Shown one piece after another: positions 46,603-57,403 of a DNA stretch of 64,000 nt. The stretch's first letter is position 1. Every line of letters starts with the position of its first letter. Source of the DNA: Azospirillum sp. TSH100 (GTDB lineage: Bacteria; Pseudomonadota; Alphaproteobacteria; Azospirillales; Azospirillaceae). Below the pieces are notes generated by a model. That model did no database searches. It was not told the DNA's origin and saw nothing but the letters and a program-made list of their open reading frames with translations. The DNA lies in contig NZ_CP039634.1 of the NCBI RefSeq assembly GCF_004923295.1, forward strand, positions 1,330,001-1,394,000, written 5' to 3'. The position numbers were made by a program, and so were the translations under genes.

Positions 46603-47286
46603 ATGACCACCTCCGACACGCCGACCCCCAACACCCCCAGCATCGTTTCCGGCTTCGACGAGGCCGCGCTGGAGGCCGGGCGGCTGCTGTTCGCCAAGGA
46701 GTGCGACTTTGTCTGGGGCGCCAACGCGCTGAACCAGCTGCCGGAGGCCGACCTGCCGGAGGTCGCCTTCGCCGGCCGGTCGAATGTCGGCAAGTCGAGC
46801 CTCGTCAACGCGCTGACCGGCCGCAAGACGCTGGCCCGCACCTCCAACACGCCGGGGCGCACACAGCAGCTCAACTTCTTCAACCTCGGCGACCGGCTGA
46901 AGCTGGTGGACATGCCCGGCTACGGCTATGCCAAGGAATCGAAGGAGAAGGTGGAGGCGTGGAACGACATGGTCCGCCGCTTCCTGCGCGGCCGCGTCAC
47001 CCTGCGCCGGGCGCTGGTGCTGATCGATTCGCGCCACGGGATGAAGCCGCACGACCATGAGATCATGGAGATGCTCGACCGCACGGCGGTGCCCTACGTC
47101 GTCGTGCTGACCAAGGCGGACAAGGTCAAGGCGGCGGATCTCGACAAAGTTCGCCGTGACACCCAGGCAGGGCTGAAGAAGCATCCGGCCGCCTTCCCGG
47201 ACATCCACGTCACCAGTTCAGAGAAGGGGACCGGCATCGCGGAACTGCGCGCCAGCCTCGCCGCCCTGGCACTCGGCGCGGAATAG
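46603..47286 (+). CDS. engB: ribosome biogenesis GTP-binding protein
   Basis: The 227-residue TRAFAC-class GTPase (YihA/YsxC) is needed for 50S assembly. G1 is GRSNVGKSS (58-66), G3 is DMPGYGYAK, and G4 is LTKADK. An N-terminal 25-residue extension is typical of alphaproteobacteria. It follows yidC after the terminator and inverted repeat. Confidence 0.94.
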   Translation: MTTSDTPTPNTPSIVSGFDEAALEAGRLLFAKECDFVWGANALNQLPEADLPEVAFAGRSNVGKSSLVNALTGRKTLARTSNTPGRTQQLNFFNLGDRLKLVDMPGYGYAKESKEKVEAWNDMVRRFLRGRVTLRRALVLIDSRHGMKPHDHEIMEMLDRTAVPYVVVLTKADKVKAADLDKVRRDTQAGLKKHPAAFPDIHVTSSEKGTGIAELRASLAALALGAE

Positions 47287-47299
47287 GGGTAGCGCGGCG

Positions 47300-48589
47300 A
47301 TGGGTGGGCTTTCTCCCGCGCTGCTGTTCCTGATGCAGGCCCTGCTGCTGATCGCCGGGCCGTTTCTGCTGTGGCGGCTCGGCGGCGGCCGTCACATCGC
47401 CCCGATGGTGGTGGTCCAGATCCTGTTCGGGGTGACGCTGGGGCCGTCGCTGCTCGGCCGGCTGGTTCCCGATCTGTGGGGCGTGCTGTTCGCGCCGGCC
47501 GCGCTCGCCCCGCTGTCCGGGCTTGCCCTGATGGCGGTGGTGTTCTTCGCCTTTCTGACCGGCCTGCATCTCGACCCTGCGGAGTTTCGCGGGCGGGGCG
47601 GCGCCTTCGCCGCCGTGGCGCTGTCCAGCATGCTGGTGCCGACCCTGCTGGGTGGAGCCCTGGGCTGGTGGCTGGCCGGCGCCTTTCCTGCCATGACCGG
47701 CAAGCACGCCACTCCGGGGCTGTTCGCCGCCGGATTCGGCATCTGCGTCGGCGTCACCGCCCTGCCGGTGCTGGGCGCCATCCTGCGCGAGATGGATCTG
47801 CTGGGCGACCGGGTGGGGCGGCTGGCGCTGGGTTATGCCGCTGTGAACGATGCACTGCTTTGGCTGCTGATCACCGCAGTGCTGGCCTGGGCGACGGCGG
47901 ATGGCGCAGGTGATGCTTTGGCTGTTGCCCGGGTGGGACTGCTGGGCTTCGCCTATGTCGGGGCGACGGTCCTGGTGGTGCGTCCGCTGCTCGACCGCCT
48001 GCTGGAGCGGGTGGCGCCGGACGGGCGGATGGGCGACACGGCGGTGGTCGTGACCTGTGCGGCGTTGCTGGCCTCGGCGGCGGTGACCGAGTTGATCGGG
48101 CTGCATTATATCCTGGGCGCCTTCATCGCCGGCAGTGCGATGCCGCGCCGCTATGCGGCGGCGATTCTCGACCGGCTGGAGCATTTCGCCACGCTGATCC
48201 TGCTGCCCTTCTTCTTTACGCTGACCGGGCTGAAGGTGACTTTGACGTTGGACGACCCGGCGCAATGGACGGTGTTTGCGCTCGCCAGCCTCGCCACGCT
48301 CACCGGCAAGATGGCCGGCACCACGTTGCCCGCCCGCTGGAGCGGGGAGTCCTGGCCCGACGCGCTCCGGCTTGGTACGCTGATGCCGTGCAAGGGGCTG
48401 ATGGAGGTCATCGTCCTGACCGTTCTGCTGGAGGCGGGAGTGCTGTCCGGCCCCTGTTTTTCGGCGATGGTGCTGATGGCGGTGGCGGTCACGGCGCTGA
48501 CGCAGCCGATGACGCGGCTGGCGGGATTGTGGCGTCCGGCTGGTGGCACCGCGGCAGCGACCGCGGGTGGCCGGCGCGGGGGTGTGTGA
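47300..48589 (+). CDS. CPA2-type cation:proton antiporter
   Basis: The 429-residue protein has about 12 predicted transmembrane helices. The family motifs GLHLDPAEFRGRGG, LGWWLAGAFPAM, TALPVLGAIL and GAFIAGSAMP place it with the KefB/NhaS-like monovalent cation:proton antiporters. There is no TrkA-N (RCK) domain, so it is shorter than KefB/C. It lies 13 bases after engB and between engB and argB, which are often neighbours in relatives. The ion is unknown. Confidence 0.83.
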   Translation: MGGLSPALLFLMQALLLIAGPFLLWRLGGGRHIAPMVVVQILFGVTLGPSLLGRLVPDLWGVLFAPAALAPLSGLALMAVVFFAFLTGLHLDPAEFRGRGGAFAAVALSSMLVPTLLGGALGWWLAGAFPAMTGKHATPGLFAAGFGICVGVTALPVLGAILREMDLLGDRVGRLALGYAAVNDALLWLLITAVLAWATADGAGDALAVARVGLLGFAYVGATVLVVRPLLDRLLERVAPDGRMGDTAVVVTCAALLASAAVTELIGLHYILGAFIAGSAMPRRYAAAILDRLEHFATLILLPFFFTLTGLKVTLTLDDPAQWTVFALASLATLTGKMAGTTLPARWSGESWPDALRLGTLMPCKGLMEVIVLTVLLEAGVLSGPCFSAMVLMAVAVTALTQPMTRLAGLWRPAGGTAAATAGGRRGGV

Positions 48590-48671
48590 CCGATAAATTG
48601 CCCTCTAGGCAACCGGCCGGCCTTTCCGTTAAAGAAACCCGACATTCCATCCCGACAAAGGGCATCCTCCC

Positions 48672-49571
48672 GTGCAGACTCCCACCCGTGACGAGTGGCT
48701 CGCCAAGGCCCGCACCCTGTCCGAAGCGCTGCCCTACATGCGCCGTTATGCCGGGAGCACCTTCGTCATCAAGTACGGCGGCCATGCCATGGGCGACGCC
48801 GGCCTGGCGGAGCTGTTCGCGCGCGACATCGTCCTGCTGAAGCAGGTCGGCATCAACCCGGTGGTCGTCCATGGCGGCGGGCCGCAGATCGGGCAGATGC
48901 TGGAGCGGCTGAAGATCAAGTCCAGCTTCATCGACGGCCTGCGCGTCACCGACAAGGAGACGGTCGAGGTGGTCGAAATGGTGCTGGCCGGCTCCATCAA
49001 CAAGCAGATCGTCGCCGCCATCAACAGCGCCGGCGGCCGGGCAGTCGGCCTGTCGGGCAAGGACAGCAACCTGATCACCGCCCGCCGTCTGGAGCGCGTG
49101 CAGCGCGACCCCGACAGCAACATCGAGCGGGTGCTGGATCTCGGCTTCGTCGGCGAGCCCTACAAGGTGAACCCGCAGATCCTGCATGCGCTCGCCCAGT
49201 CGGACATCATCCCGGTGATCGCTCCGGTCGGCTTCGACGTCAACGGCGATACCTACAACATCAACGCCGACACGGCGGCCGGCGCGGTGGCGGCGGCGGT
49301 GAAGGCGGCCCGCTTCTTCCTGCTGACCGACGTCGCCGGCGTGCTCGACAAGGAAAAGAAGCTGATCGAAAAGATGTCGCTGGAGGATGCTCACAAGGCC
49401 ATCGCCGACGGCACCGCTTCGGGCGGCATGATCCCGAAGATCGAGACCTGCATCGGCGCGGTGGAGCAGGGCGTCGATGCCGCCGTCATCCTGGATGGCC
49501 GCGTGCCGCATGCGCTGCTGCTGGAGATCTTCACCGAAGGCGGCGCCGGCACCTTGATCGGCAAGGCCTGA
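48672..49571 (+). CDS. argB: acetylglutamate kinase
   Basis: The 299-residue amino acid kinase phosphorylates N-acetylglutamate in arginine synthesis. [11 protein letters not shown] (31-41), [41 protein letters not shown] and the ATP-site LLTDVAGVL are present. An N-terminal helix of 25 residues is typical of the hexameric arginine-inhibited form. The start is GTG at 48672. Confidence 0.96.
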   Translation: MQTPTRDEWLAKARTLSEALPYMRRYAGSTFVIKYGGHAMGDAGLAELFARDIVLLKQVGINPVVVHGGGPQIGQMLERLKIKSSFIDGLRVTDKETVEVVEMVLAGSINKQIVAAINSAGGRAVGLSGKDSNLITARRLERVQRDPDSNIERVLDLGFVGEPYKVNPQILHALAQSDIIPVIAPVGFDVNGDTYNINADTAAGAVAAAVKAARFFLLTDVAGVLDKEKKLIEKMSLEDAHKAIADGTASGGMIPKIETCIGAVEQGVDAAVILDGRVPHALLLEIFTEGGAGTLIGKA

Positions 49572-49590
49572 CGCAAGCTGAGGGGGCCCG

Positions 49591-49875
49591 ATGAGCGACC
49601 TGCGCAAGGACCTGCTCCGCCAGATGAAGGCCATCCGCGAGAAGATGGACCCGAAGCTGGTGGAGCGCGTCAAATTGGCGGCGTTGGGCAAGGTCCCCTA
49701 CGACAGCGATGCGGCGAAGGAGGCGGTCGGCCATTTCCTTGACGCCAAGCGGGATGGCGGCGCCTTCCGTCGCAAGCTGGAACAGGCGCTGAAGGCCGAG
49801 GGTGGGACGCTGGACCTCGACGGGGAGAAGGCGCCGCCGCCCGTCAAGCCGCGGCGCGGTGGTCGGGTGACGTAA
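49591..49875 (+). CDS. small helical protein of unknown function
   Basis: The 94-residue protein starts MSDLRKDLLRQMKAIREKMDP and is mainly helical, with a basic PRRGGR tail. GAGGGGGCCCG precedes ATG as a plausible ribosome-binding site. It follows argB by 19 bases and may belong to that unit. No motif is known. Confidence 0.65.
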   Translation: MSDLRKDLLRQMKAIREKMDPKLVERVKLAALGKVPYDSDAAKEAVGHFLDAKRDGGAFRRKLEQALKAEGGTLDLDGEKAPPPVKPRRGGRVT

Positions 49876-49879
49876 GTTG

Positions 49880-49900
49880 CCTCTCCCGGGGCGGGAGAGG
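49880..49900. repeat. REP-like palindrome (third copy)
   Basis: CCTCTCCCG and CGGGAGAGG flank a GGG loop. Except for one base it equals the core of the element at 25557-25577. Confidence 0.75.
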
Positions 49901-49929
49901 GACAGGGTACCCACGCAAGGAGCACAGCC

Positions 49930-50913
49930 TTGCTGCATGTCTTCGTCAATGACGGCGGTCTGCTGCGCTGGGACAAGGGAGCCGCGGACGAGGCGGCACC
50001 GCTGCCCGAGGCCTCTGTGTGGCTGGACCTGATCAACCCGACGCCGAACGAGTTGGCGCGGGCGGAAGCGTTGATCGGCACCGGCCTGCCGACCCGCGAG
50101 CAGATGGCGGAGATCGAGGAGTCGAGCCGCCTGCGCGTGGCTGGTGGCGCCCTGACCATGACCGTCACGGCGCTGGTCTGGGCTGATACCGATGAGCCGC
50201 GCATCGCCACCGTCAGCTTCGTGCTGGCCGGGCGGCGGCTGGTGACCATCCACGACATCGATCCGCAGGCCCTGCTGGCCTTTCGCCGCCGCGCCACCCA
50301 CGGGCAGGTCTCAGCCGCCCGCGGCGAGCTGGTGCTGGCGGCGCTGGTGGATGGGATGATCGACCGCACCTCCGTCGTGCTGCGGCGGACCGGGGTGGAG
50401 TTGGACGCGCTGAACCGCCGCTTCTTCCGCGGGCGCAAGCTGCGGTCGCGTGGCGAGACGCTGGACGACGCCCAGACGCTGAAGCGCATCGGCCATGCCG
50501 GTCACCTGATCGGCAAGGCGCGGATCAGCCTCGCCAGTCTGTCGCGCATGACCGATTTCCTGGCGCGCGGCGATGGTTGGAATGCCGGCAAGGCGACGCG
50601 GCGCTGGGCCAAGACCACGCTGCAGGACCTGCGCGGGCTCGACCAGTATGCCCGCTTCCTGGCCGGCAAGGTCGCTCTGGCGCTCGACACTGCGCTGGGC
50701 CAGATCAATGTCGAGCAGAACGAGATCGTCAAGATCGTCTCGGTCCTGACCGTCCTGCTCTACCCGCCGATCCTGGTCACCAGCATCGGCGGCATGAACT
50801 TCACCGACATGCCGGGACACGGCTCGCCCTTCGGTTATCCCAGCGCGTTGGGGCTGATGCTGCTGTCGGCGTTGCTGCCGGTGATTTATGTGCGGCTGAA
50901 GCGCTGGATGTGA
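49930..50913 (+). CDS. CorA/ZntB-type divalent cation transporter
   Basis: The 327-residue protein has a cytoplasmic alpha/beta domain (about 1-240), then two C-terminal transmembrane helices. The pore motif GMN is in SIGGMNFTDMPG. The connecting loop lacks the YGMNF-MPEL pattern of standard CorA and resembles ZntB. The start is TTG at 49930 with AAGGAG eight bases before. ZntB members export or import zinc with protons; the ion here is unproven. Confidence 0.85.
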   Translation: MLHVFVNDGGLLRWDKGAADEAAPLPEASVWLDLINPTPNELARAEALIGTGLPTREQMAEIEESSRLRVAGGALTMTVTALVWADTDEPRIATVSFVLAGRRLVTIHDIDPQALLAFRRRATHGQVSAARGELVLAALVDGMIDRTSVVLRRTGVELDALNRRFFRGRKLRSRGETLDDAQTLKRIGHAGHLIGKARISLASLSRMTDFLARGDGWNAGKATRRWAKTTLQDLRGLDQYARFLAGKVALALDTALGQINVEQNEIVKIVSVLTVLLYPPILVTSIGGMNFTDMPGHGSPFGYPSALGLMLLSALLPVIYVRLKRWM

Positions 50914-50959
50914 TCGGTTTCCACAATGGGGAAGACGGATCGTTCGCCGCGCTTTCCTT

Positions 50960-50988
50960 TTGACACGACCGCTGGCCGGCGGCAGGAT
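50960..50988 (+). promoter_or_regulatory. possible thiC promoter
   Basis: TTGACA (50960-50965) and CAGGAT (50983-50988) are 17 bases apart, just before the riboswitch. The -10 is weak. Confidence 0.45.
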
Positions 50989-50997
50989 GGGCCCATT

Positions 50998-52987
<1,990 letters not shown>

Positions 52988-52993
52988 GTTCGG

Positions 52994-53020
52994 CGAAGGG
53001 GGCGGGTTACCGCCCCTTCC
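52994..53020. terminator. terminator between thiC and greB
   Basis: GAAGGGG and CCCCTTC form a GC-rich stem around GCGGGTTACCG between the convergent stops. There is no long T-run. Confidence 0.5.
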
Positions 53021-53021
53021 G

Positions 53022-53573
53022 TCAATCGGCGTACCGGATTTCCAGCACCTCGACCTGTTCCATGCCGGCCGGTGTGCGCACGTCCACCAGATCGCCCTCG
53101 CGGGCCTTCAGCAGGGCGCGGGCCATGGGCGAGATCCAGCTGACATGGCCGCGGTCGGGATCGACCTCGTCGGCCCCGACAATGGTGATGGTGTTCTCGG
53201 AGCCGTCCTCGCGGGCATAGGTGACGGTGGCACCGAAGAAGACCTGTTCGCGGTTCTTCTGGTCCTGCGGATTGACCACCACCGCCGATTCCAGCCGCTT
53301 GTTCAGGAAGCGGATGCGGCGGTCGATCTCGCGCAGCCGCTTCTTGCCGTAGAGATAGTCGCCATTCTCCGAGCGGTCGCCGTTGCCGGCGGCCCAGGAC
53401 ACCACCTCCACCACCTTCGGCCGCTCCACCCGCAGCAGGTGGCGCAGCTCCTCCTGCATACGCTGGAAGCCGGGCGGGGTCATGTAGTTCTTGAAGCCCT
53501 GCGGCAGCGGTGCCGGATCGTCGAGATCGTCGTCGTCAGGCGTGTCGTTCTCGCGGGTGAAGGCCTTGCTCAT
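53022..53573 (-). CDS. greB: transcription elongation factor GreB
   Basis: The 183-residue factor stimulates transcript cleavage by stalled RNA polymerase. After an acidic 20-residue N-terminal extension comes a coiled coil with tip residues in GNGDRSENGDYLYGKKRL, then an FKBP-like domain starting near FFGATVTYA. The basic LYGKKRLREIDRRIRFLNKRL pattern is that of GreB. It is about 100 bases after rne on the same strand and past its terminator. Confidence 0.92.
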   Translation of the reverse strand: MSKAFTRENDTPDDDDLDDPAPLPQGFKNYMTPPGFQRMQEELRHLLRVERPKVVEVVSWAAGNGDRSENGDYLYGKKRLREIDRRIRFLNKRLESAVVVNPQDQKNREQVFFGATVTYAREDGSENTITIVGADEVDPDRGHVSWISPMARALLKAREGDLVDVRTPAGMEQVEVLEIRYAD

Positions 53574-53611
53574 GGTCCGACCTGTCCTGTGGCAGGGATG
53601 ATAACGTCCGG

Positions 53612-53644
53612 GAAAAGGAAAAGGCGCCTTGCGGCGCCTTTTCC
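53612..53644 (-). terminator. rne terminator
   Basis: GGAAAAGGCGCC and GGCGCCTTTTCC form a 12-pair stem with a TTGC loop. On the minus strand it is followed by TTTTCCTTTT. Confidence 0.85.
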
Positions 53645-53675
53645 CGTTCCAGATGTCCCGGTTGGGCCGTTCGGC

Positions 53676-56600
53676 TTACCGCTTCCACCAGCCGCGGCGC
53701 GGCTTGGCATCCGATGCCTCGTCGCCACCGGCAGAAGCAGGCGCGGCGGCCGGCTCGGGAGCCGGGGCCGGAGCAGCCTCGGCAGCGGTTTCCACCGGGG
53801 CTTCGGCGGCAGCCTTGCGCTTGCGGGACGCCTTCTTAGCCGGCGCGGCTTCGGCGGCGGTTTCCACCGGCGCCTCGGTCGCAGCGGCGGCCTTACGCTT
53901 GCGACCCTTGGCCGGGGCTTCGACAACCACCGGAGCGGGGGCTGGCGCGGCCTCGGCAGCGGTTTCCACCGGGGCCTCGGCGGCGGCCTTGCGCTTGCGG
54001 GACGCCTTTTTGGCCGGCGCGGCTTCGGTGGCGGTTTCCACCGGCGCCTCGACCGCAGCGGCGGTCTTGCGCTTGCGGCTCTTGGCCGGGGCTTCGACAA
54101 CCACCGGAGCGGGGGCCGGGGCGGCCTCGGCGGCGGCTTCCGCCGGGGCTTCGGCGGCGGCCTTGCGCTTGCGGGACGCCTTCTTGGTCGGCGTCTTCGC
54201 GGCGGCGGCTTCCACCGGTGCACTCACCGGCGGCTCGGCGGCGGGCACCGGAGCCAGGGCTTCCTCGACCGCAGGAGCCGTGTCGCCGGCCAGGATCCAG
54301 TCGAGGTCACTCGCCTCCCCCGAAACCGGGACGGAAACCGGAGCCGGAGCGGCGGCGGGCTGCTGGCCAGCGGCGTCCTCGCCGCCCTCCAGGCCTTCCG
54401 CACCCTCGCGGCGGGACCGGCGACGGCCACCGCGCTTGCCGCGGCGACGCTTCTTGCGACCTTCGCCGTTCCGCTCGCCGGCATCGGCGCCGGTCTCGTC
54501 CTCGCCCTCATCCTCGTCCGAATCGTCGCCTTCCGCCTCGGCGGAGTCGAACGCGGGCTCGGAGACAGCGGCCGCAGGGATCGCCTCGGCGGCAACCGGC
54601 AGAGCGGCCTCGTCGGTGTCCTGACCCGCCTCGTCCTCGGTCTCGCCCTCGGCGCTTTCACCTTCGACGCGGCCTTCCTCGCGGTCACGGCCACGGCCGC
54701 GGCGGCGGCGGCGGCGGCGGCGACGGTCCTCGCCGTTGCCGTCGCCATTGGTCTCGGCACGCTCGGCCGATTCCTCTGCCTGGGCGGCCTCGGTCTCGAC
54801 CTCCGGCTCTTCCACCGCCTCGACCGGCTCGGCGGCAAGCGCGCGGTCGGTCTCGGCCATCACGCGGTCGGCGCTGACCAGCGGGCCGTCCTCGTCGGGC
54901 AGGCGGGCCTTGTTGCGCTCCAGACGGTGGTCCGGGGCGATCAGCGTATCGTCGGCCTGGACCATGACGCTGAATGCGTGACGCTCTTCGATCTTGGCCA
55001 GCTCACCGCGCTTCTGGTTGAGAATGTAGAGCGCGATGGAGGTCGGGACGTAGATGGTGATCTCGGCCGACCGCTTGCGGATGCCCTCTTCCTCGATGGC
55101 GCGCAGGACGTGCAGCGAGGCGGATTCGACCGAACGGACGACGCCGGTGCCCGAGCAGTGCGGGCAGCGCTCGAAGTTGGTCTCCAGCAGCGACGGGCGC
55201 AGACGCTGACGCGACAGCTCCAGCAGGCCGAAGGCGGAGATGCGGCCGAGCTGGATGCGCGCCCGGTCGTTCTTCATCGCTTCCTTCATGCGGCGCTCGA
55301 CGGCGGCGTTGTTCCGCGGCTCCTCCATGTCGATGAAGTCGATGACGATCAGGCCGGCCAGATCGCGCAGACGCAGCTGGCGCGCCACCTCGTCGGCGGC
55401 CTCCAGGTTGGTCTTGTAGGCGGTTTCCTCGATGTTGCGCTCGCGGGTCGATTTGCCGGAGTTGACGTCGATGGAGACAAGCGCCTCGGTCGGGTTGATG
55501 ACGATGTAGCCGCCGGAGCGCAGCTGCACCACCGGGCTGTGGATGGCGTCGATCTGCGTTTCCACCTGATAGCGGTGGAACAGCGGGATCTGGCTGTCCC
55601 GGTACAGCTGGACACGCTGGGAATGGCCCGGCATCAGCATGTCCATGAACTCGCGCGCCGTGCGGAAGCCGGCCTCGCCCTCGACCCAGATCTCGTCGAT
55701 GTCGTTGGCGTAGAGATCGCGGATCGACCGCTTGATCAGGTTGGCCTCTTCATAGATCAGGCAGGGCGCCGACGACTTCAGCGTCTGTTCGCGGATGTCG
55801 TCCCACAGACGCAGGAGATATTCCAGGTCGCGCTTGATCTCGGGCTTGGAACGCTCCAGCCCGGCGGTGCGCAGGATGACCGCCATGCCATCGGGAATGT
55901 CCAGGTCGGACAGGATTTCCTTCAGGCGCTTGCGGTCGGCCGGGTTGGTGATCTTGCGGGAAATCCCGCCGCCACGGCCGGTGTTGGGCATCAGGACGCA
56001 GTAGCGGCCGGGCAGTGACAGATAGGTGGTCAGTGCCGCACCCTTGTTGCCGCGCTCCTCCTTCGTCACCTGCACCAGCATGACCTGGCGGCGCTTCACC
56101 ACTTCCTGAATTTTGTAGGAGCGCAGCGGGCGCGAACGGCGGCGCTGGGTTTCCGCCTCCTCGTCCTCGTCGCCGCCGAGCGTGTCGGGGGCGTCGGCTT
56201 CCTGGGCGGCGGACTGGGCGGCGCCCTCGGTCTGGGCGGCCTGCTCCTCGCCGGCCTCGGCGTCTTCGCCGTTGTCGTCCTCGCCATCCTCATCCGACGC
56301 CTCGGGCGCGATGGGGGAGGGCATCGGCGACCATTCCTCGACCACCTGCTCGGGGCGGATCGGCTCGGCCATCACGGCGCCGTCGGCGGCGGCCTCGGCC
56401 CGGGCTTCCGCCTGCTCCTCCAGCCGGCGTTCCTCGGCCAGCAGGGCCTCGCGGTCGGCCATCGGAATGCGGTAATAGTCGGGATGAATTTCGGAGAAGG
56501 CGAGGAAGCCGTGGCGGTTCCCGCCATATTCCACGAAGGCCGCCTGGAGCGAAGGCTCGACCCGCGTCACCTTCGCCAGGTAGATGTTGCCTTTCAGCTG

Positions 56601-56708
56601 CTTGCGGCTGGCGATCTCGAAGTCGAGTTCCTCCAGCCGGTTCCCATTGACCACGGCGACCCGGGTTTCTTCCGGGTGCGTGGCGTCCACCAGCATGCGC
56701 TTGGCCAT
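53676..56708 (-). CDS. rne: ribonuclease E/G
   Basis: The 1010-residue endonuclease initiates mRNA decay and processes rRNA and tRNA. The S1 domain is split by an acidic insertion (about 100-180), usual in alphaproteobacteria. The catalytic domain has SIDVNSGKST (about 412-421) and LIVIDFIDME (about 455-464), holding the magnesium aspartates, and the zinc link CPHCSGTG (about 513). The tail from about 640 is disordered: an acidic/arginine stretch, then repeated modules of KKASRKRKAAAEAPVET type (about 850-1000) ending RGWWKR. The tail should carry degradosome and membrane contacts. Confidence 0.96.
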   Translation of the reverse strand: MAKRMLVDATHPEETRVAVVNGNRLEELDFEIASRKQLKGNIYLAKVTRVEPSLQAAFVEYGGNRHGFLAFSEIHPDYYRIPMADREALLAEERRLEEQAEARAEAAADGAVMAEPIRPEQVVEEWSPMPSPIAPEASDEDGEDDNGEDAEAGEEQAAQTEGAAQSAAQEADAPDTLGGDEDEEAETQRRRSRPLRSYKIQEVVKRRQVMLVQVTKEERGNKGAALTTYLSLPGRYCVLMPNTGRGGGISRKITNPADRKRLKEILSDLDIPDGMAVILRTAGLERSKPEIKRDLEYLLRLWDDIREQTLKSSAPCLIYEEANLIKRSIRDLYANDIDEIWVEGEAGFRTAREFMDMLMPGHSQRVQLYRDSQIPLFHRYQVETQIDAIHSPVVQLRSGGYIVINPTEALVSIDVNSGKSTRERNIEETAYKTNLEAADEVARQLRLRDLAGLIVIDFIDMEEPRNNAAVERRMKEAMKNDRARIQLGRISAFGLLELSRQRLRPSLLETNFERCPHCSGTGVVRSVESASLHVLRAIEEEGIRKRSAEITIYVPTSIALYILNQKRGELAKIEERHAFSVMVQADDTLIAPDHRLERNKARLPDEDGPLVSADRVMAETDRALAAEPVEAVEEPEVETEAAQAEESAERAETNGDGNGEDRRRRRRRRRGRGRDREEGRVEGESAEGETEDEAGQDTDEAALPVAAEAIPAAAVSEPAFDSAEAEGDDSDEDEGEDETGADAGERNGEGRKKRRRGKRGGRRRSRREGAEGLEGGEDAAGQQPAAAPAPVSVPVSGEASDLDWILAGDTAPAVEEALAPVPAAEPPVSAPVEAAAAKTPTKKASRKRKAAAEAPAEAAAEAAPAPAPVVVEAPAKSRKRKTAAAVEAPVETATEAAPAKKASRKRKAAAEAPVETAAEAAPAPAPVVVEAPAKGRKRKAAAATEAPVETAAEAAPAKKASRKRKAAAEAPVETAAEAAPAPAPEPAAAPASAGGDEASDAKPRRGWWKR

Positions 56709-57116
56709 ATACGTTCCTCAACGGCGCGACCCAGGGAACCCGCGCGACCGGTCGGGCCGCCTGGACGCAGCGTCTGTTGTGGGCGAAGCATACGGCACGA
56801 CGGACCGGAACCGCCGAACGGCGCTGACGAGAGCAGCCAGGACGGCCCGGTCGACACGCGCCGGGCTGCCGCCTTGCGGCCACAGCCAGCTTCGAGGTTT
56901 CGTCCTCTCACCGCCAACCCGAACGCGCCACCCCGCGACGTCCCTCCGGCGCAAATGGCCGGACAGGCGGTGTCGAGGGCGACGCCGCAGCCCCTTGGGT
57001 AGGCCCCGTGACCGGCGATCGGCTGACCTTTGGATTGGGTGTCCGTGGATCAGCGAATCGGCGCTCACCTTGGGAGTCCGACCCTGGTCTGGCGAATTGC
57101 GGTCTGTCGCAAAGAT

Positions 57117-57145
57117 ACCATAGACAAGCGATCCCTCTTGCACAA
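57117..57145 (-). promoter_or_regulatory. rne promoter (TTGTGC-17-TATGGT)
   Basis: On the minus strand TTGTGC and TATGGT are 17 bases apart. The -10 is the same TATGGT seen for rpmJ and ffh. Confidence 0.6.
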
Positions 57146-57307
57146 CGCGGAAATGCGGCGATTCGGTGAACAAGTTGATCGCGGGGAAGCGGGGGTGCGT
57201 CCTTCCACCGGGACGGCCTGTCCGGGTGCCGTGCCGGCCACGCTCCCATTCACTGTTGCAGGAACGGCACCCCCGGCCGGAATTGACTCGGAGCCTGACG
57301 ATCCGCG

Positions 57308-57337
57308 TTGAGAGCGTTGAATTGGCTGGGCTATAGC
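57308..57337 (+). promoter_or_regulatory. possible amidase promoter
   Basis: TTGAGA (57308-57313) and TATAGC (57332-57337) are 18 bases apart, about 65 bases before the amidase ATG. Confidence 0.5.
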
Positions 57338-57403
57338 TGGTCGTCCGGCGCTCGTTTCCGCCACCTCTTTCCGTCCTGGTCCCTCTGCCGCCGAGGAGAT
57401 TTG

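Larger units (their letters stand above)
56709..57403. other. divergent rne/amiC region with long rne leader
   Basis: About 695 bases lie between the rne and amiC starts. The likely rne promoter (57117-57145) gives a leader of about 400 bases, which in E. coli and other bacteria is used for RNase E self-control. The amiC promoter is near 57308-57337. No gene is supported here. Confidence 0.6.

Noticed and set aside
53760..54200. RNase E tail repeats taken as a CRISPR or minisatellite
   Set aside because: They keep the reading frame and encode basic modules of the protein tail.
53145..56018. Very long plus-strand open frame opposite greB and rne
   Set aside because: It has low-complexity translation and no domains, while the opposite strand encodes RNase E.
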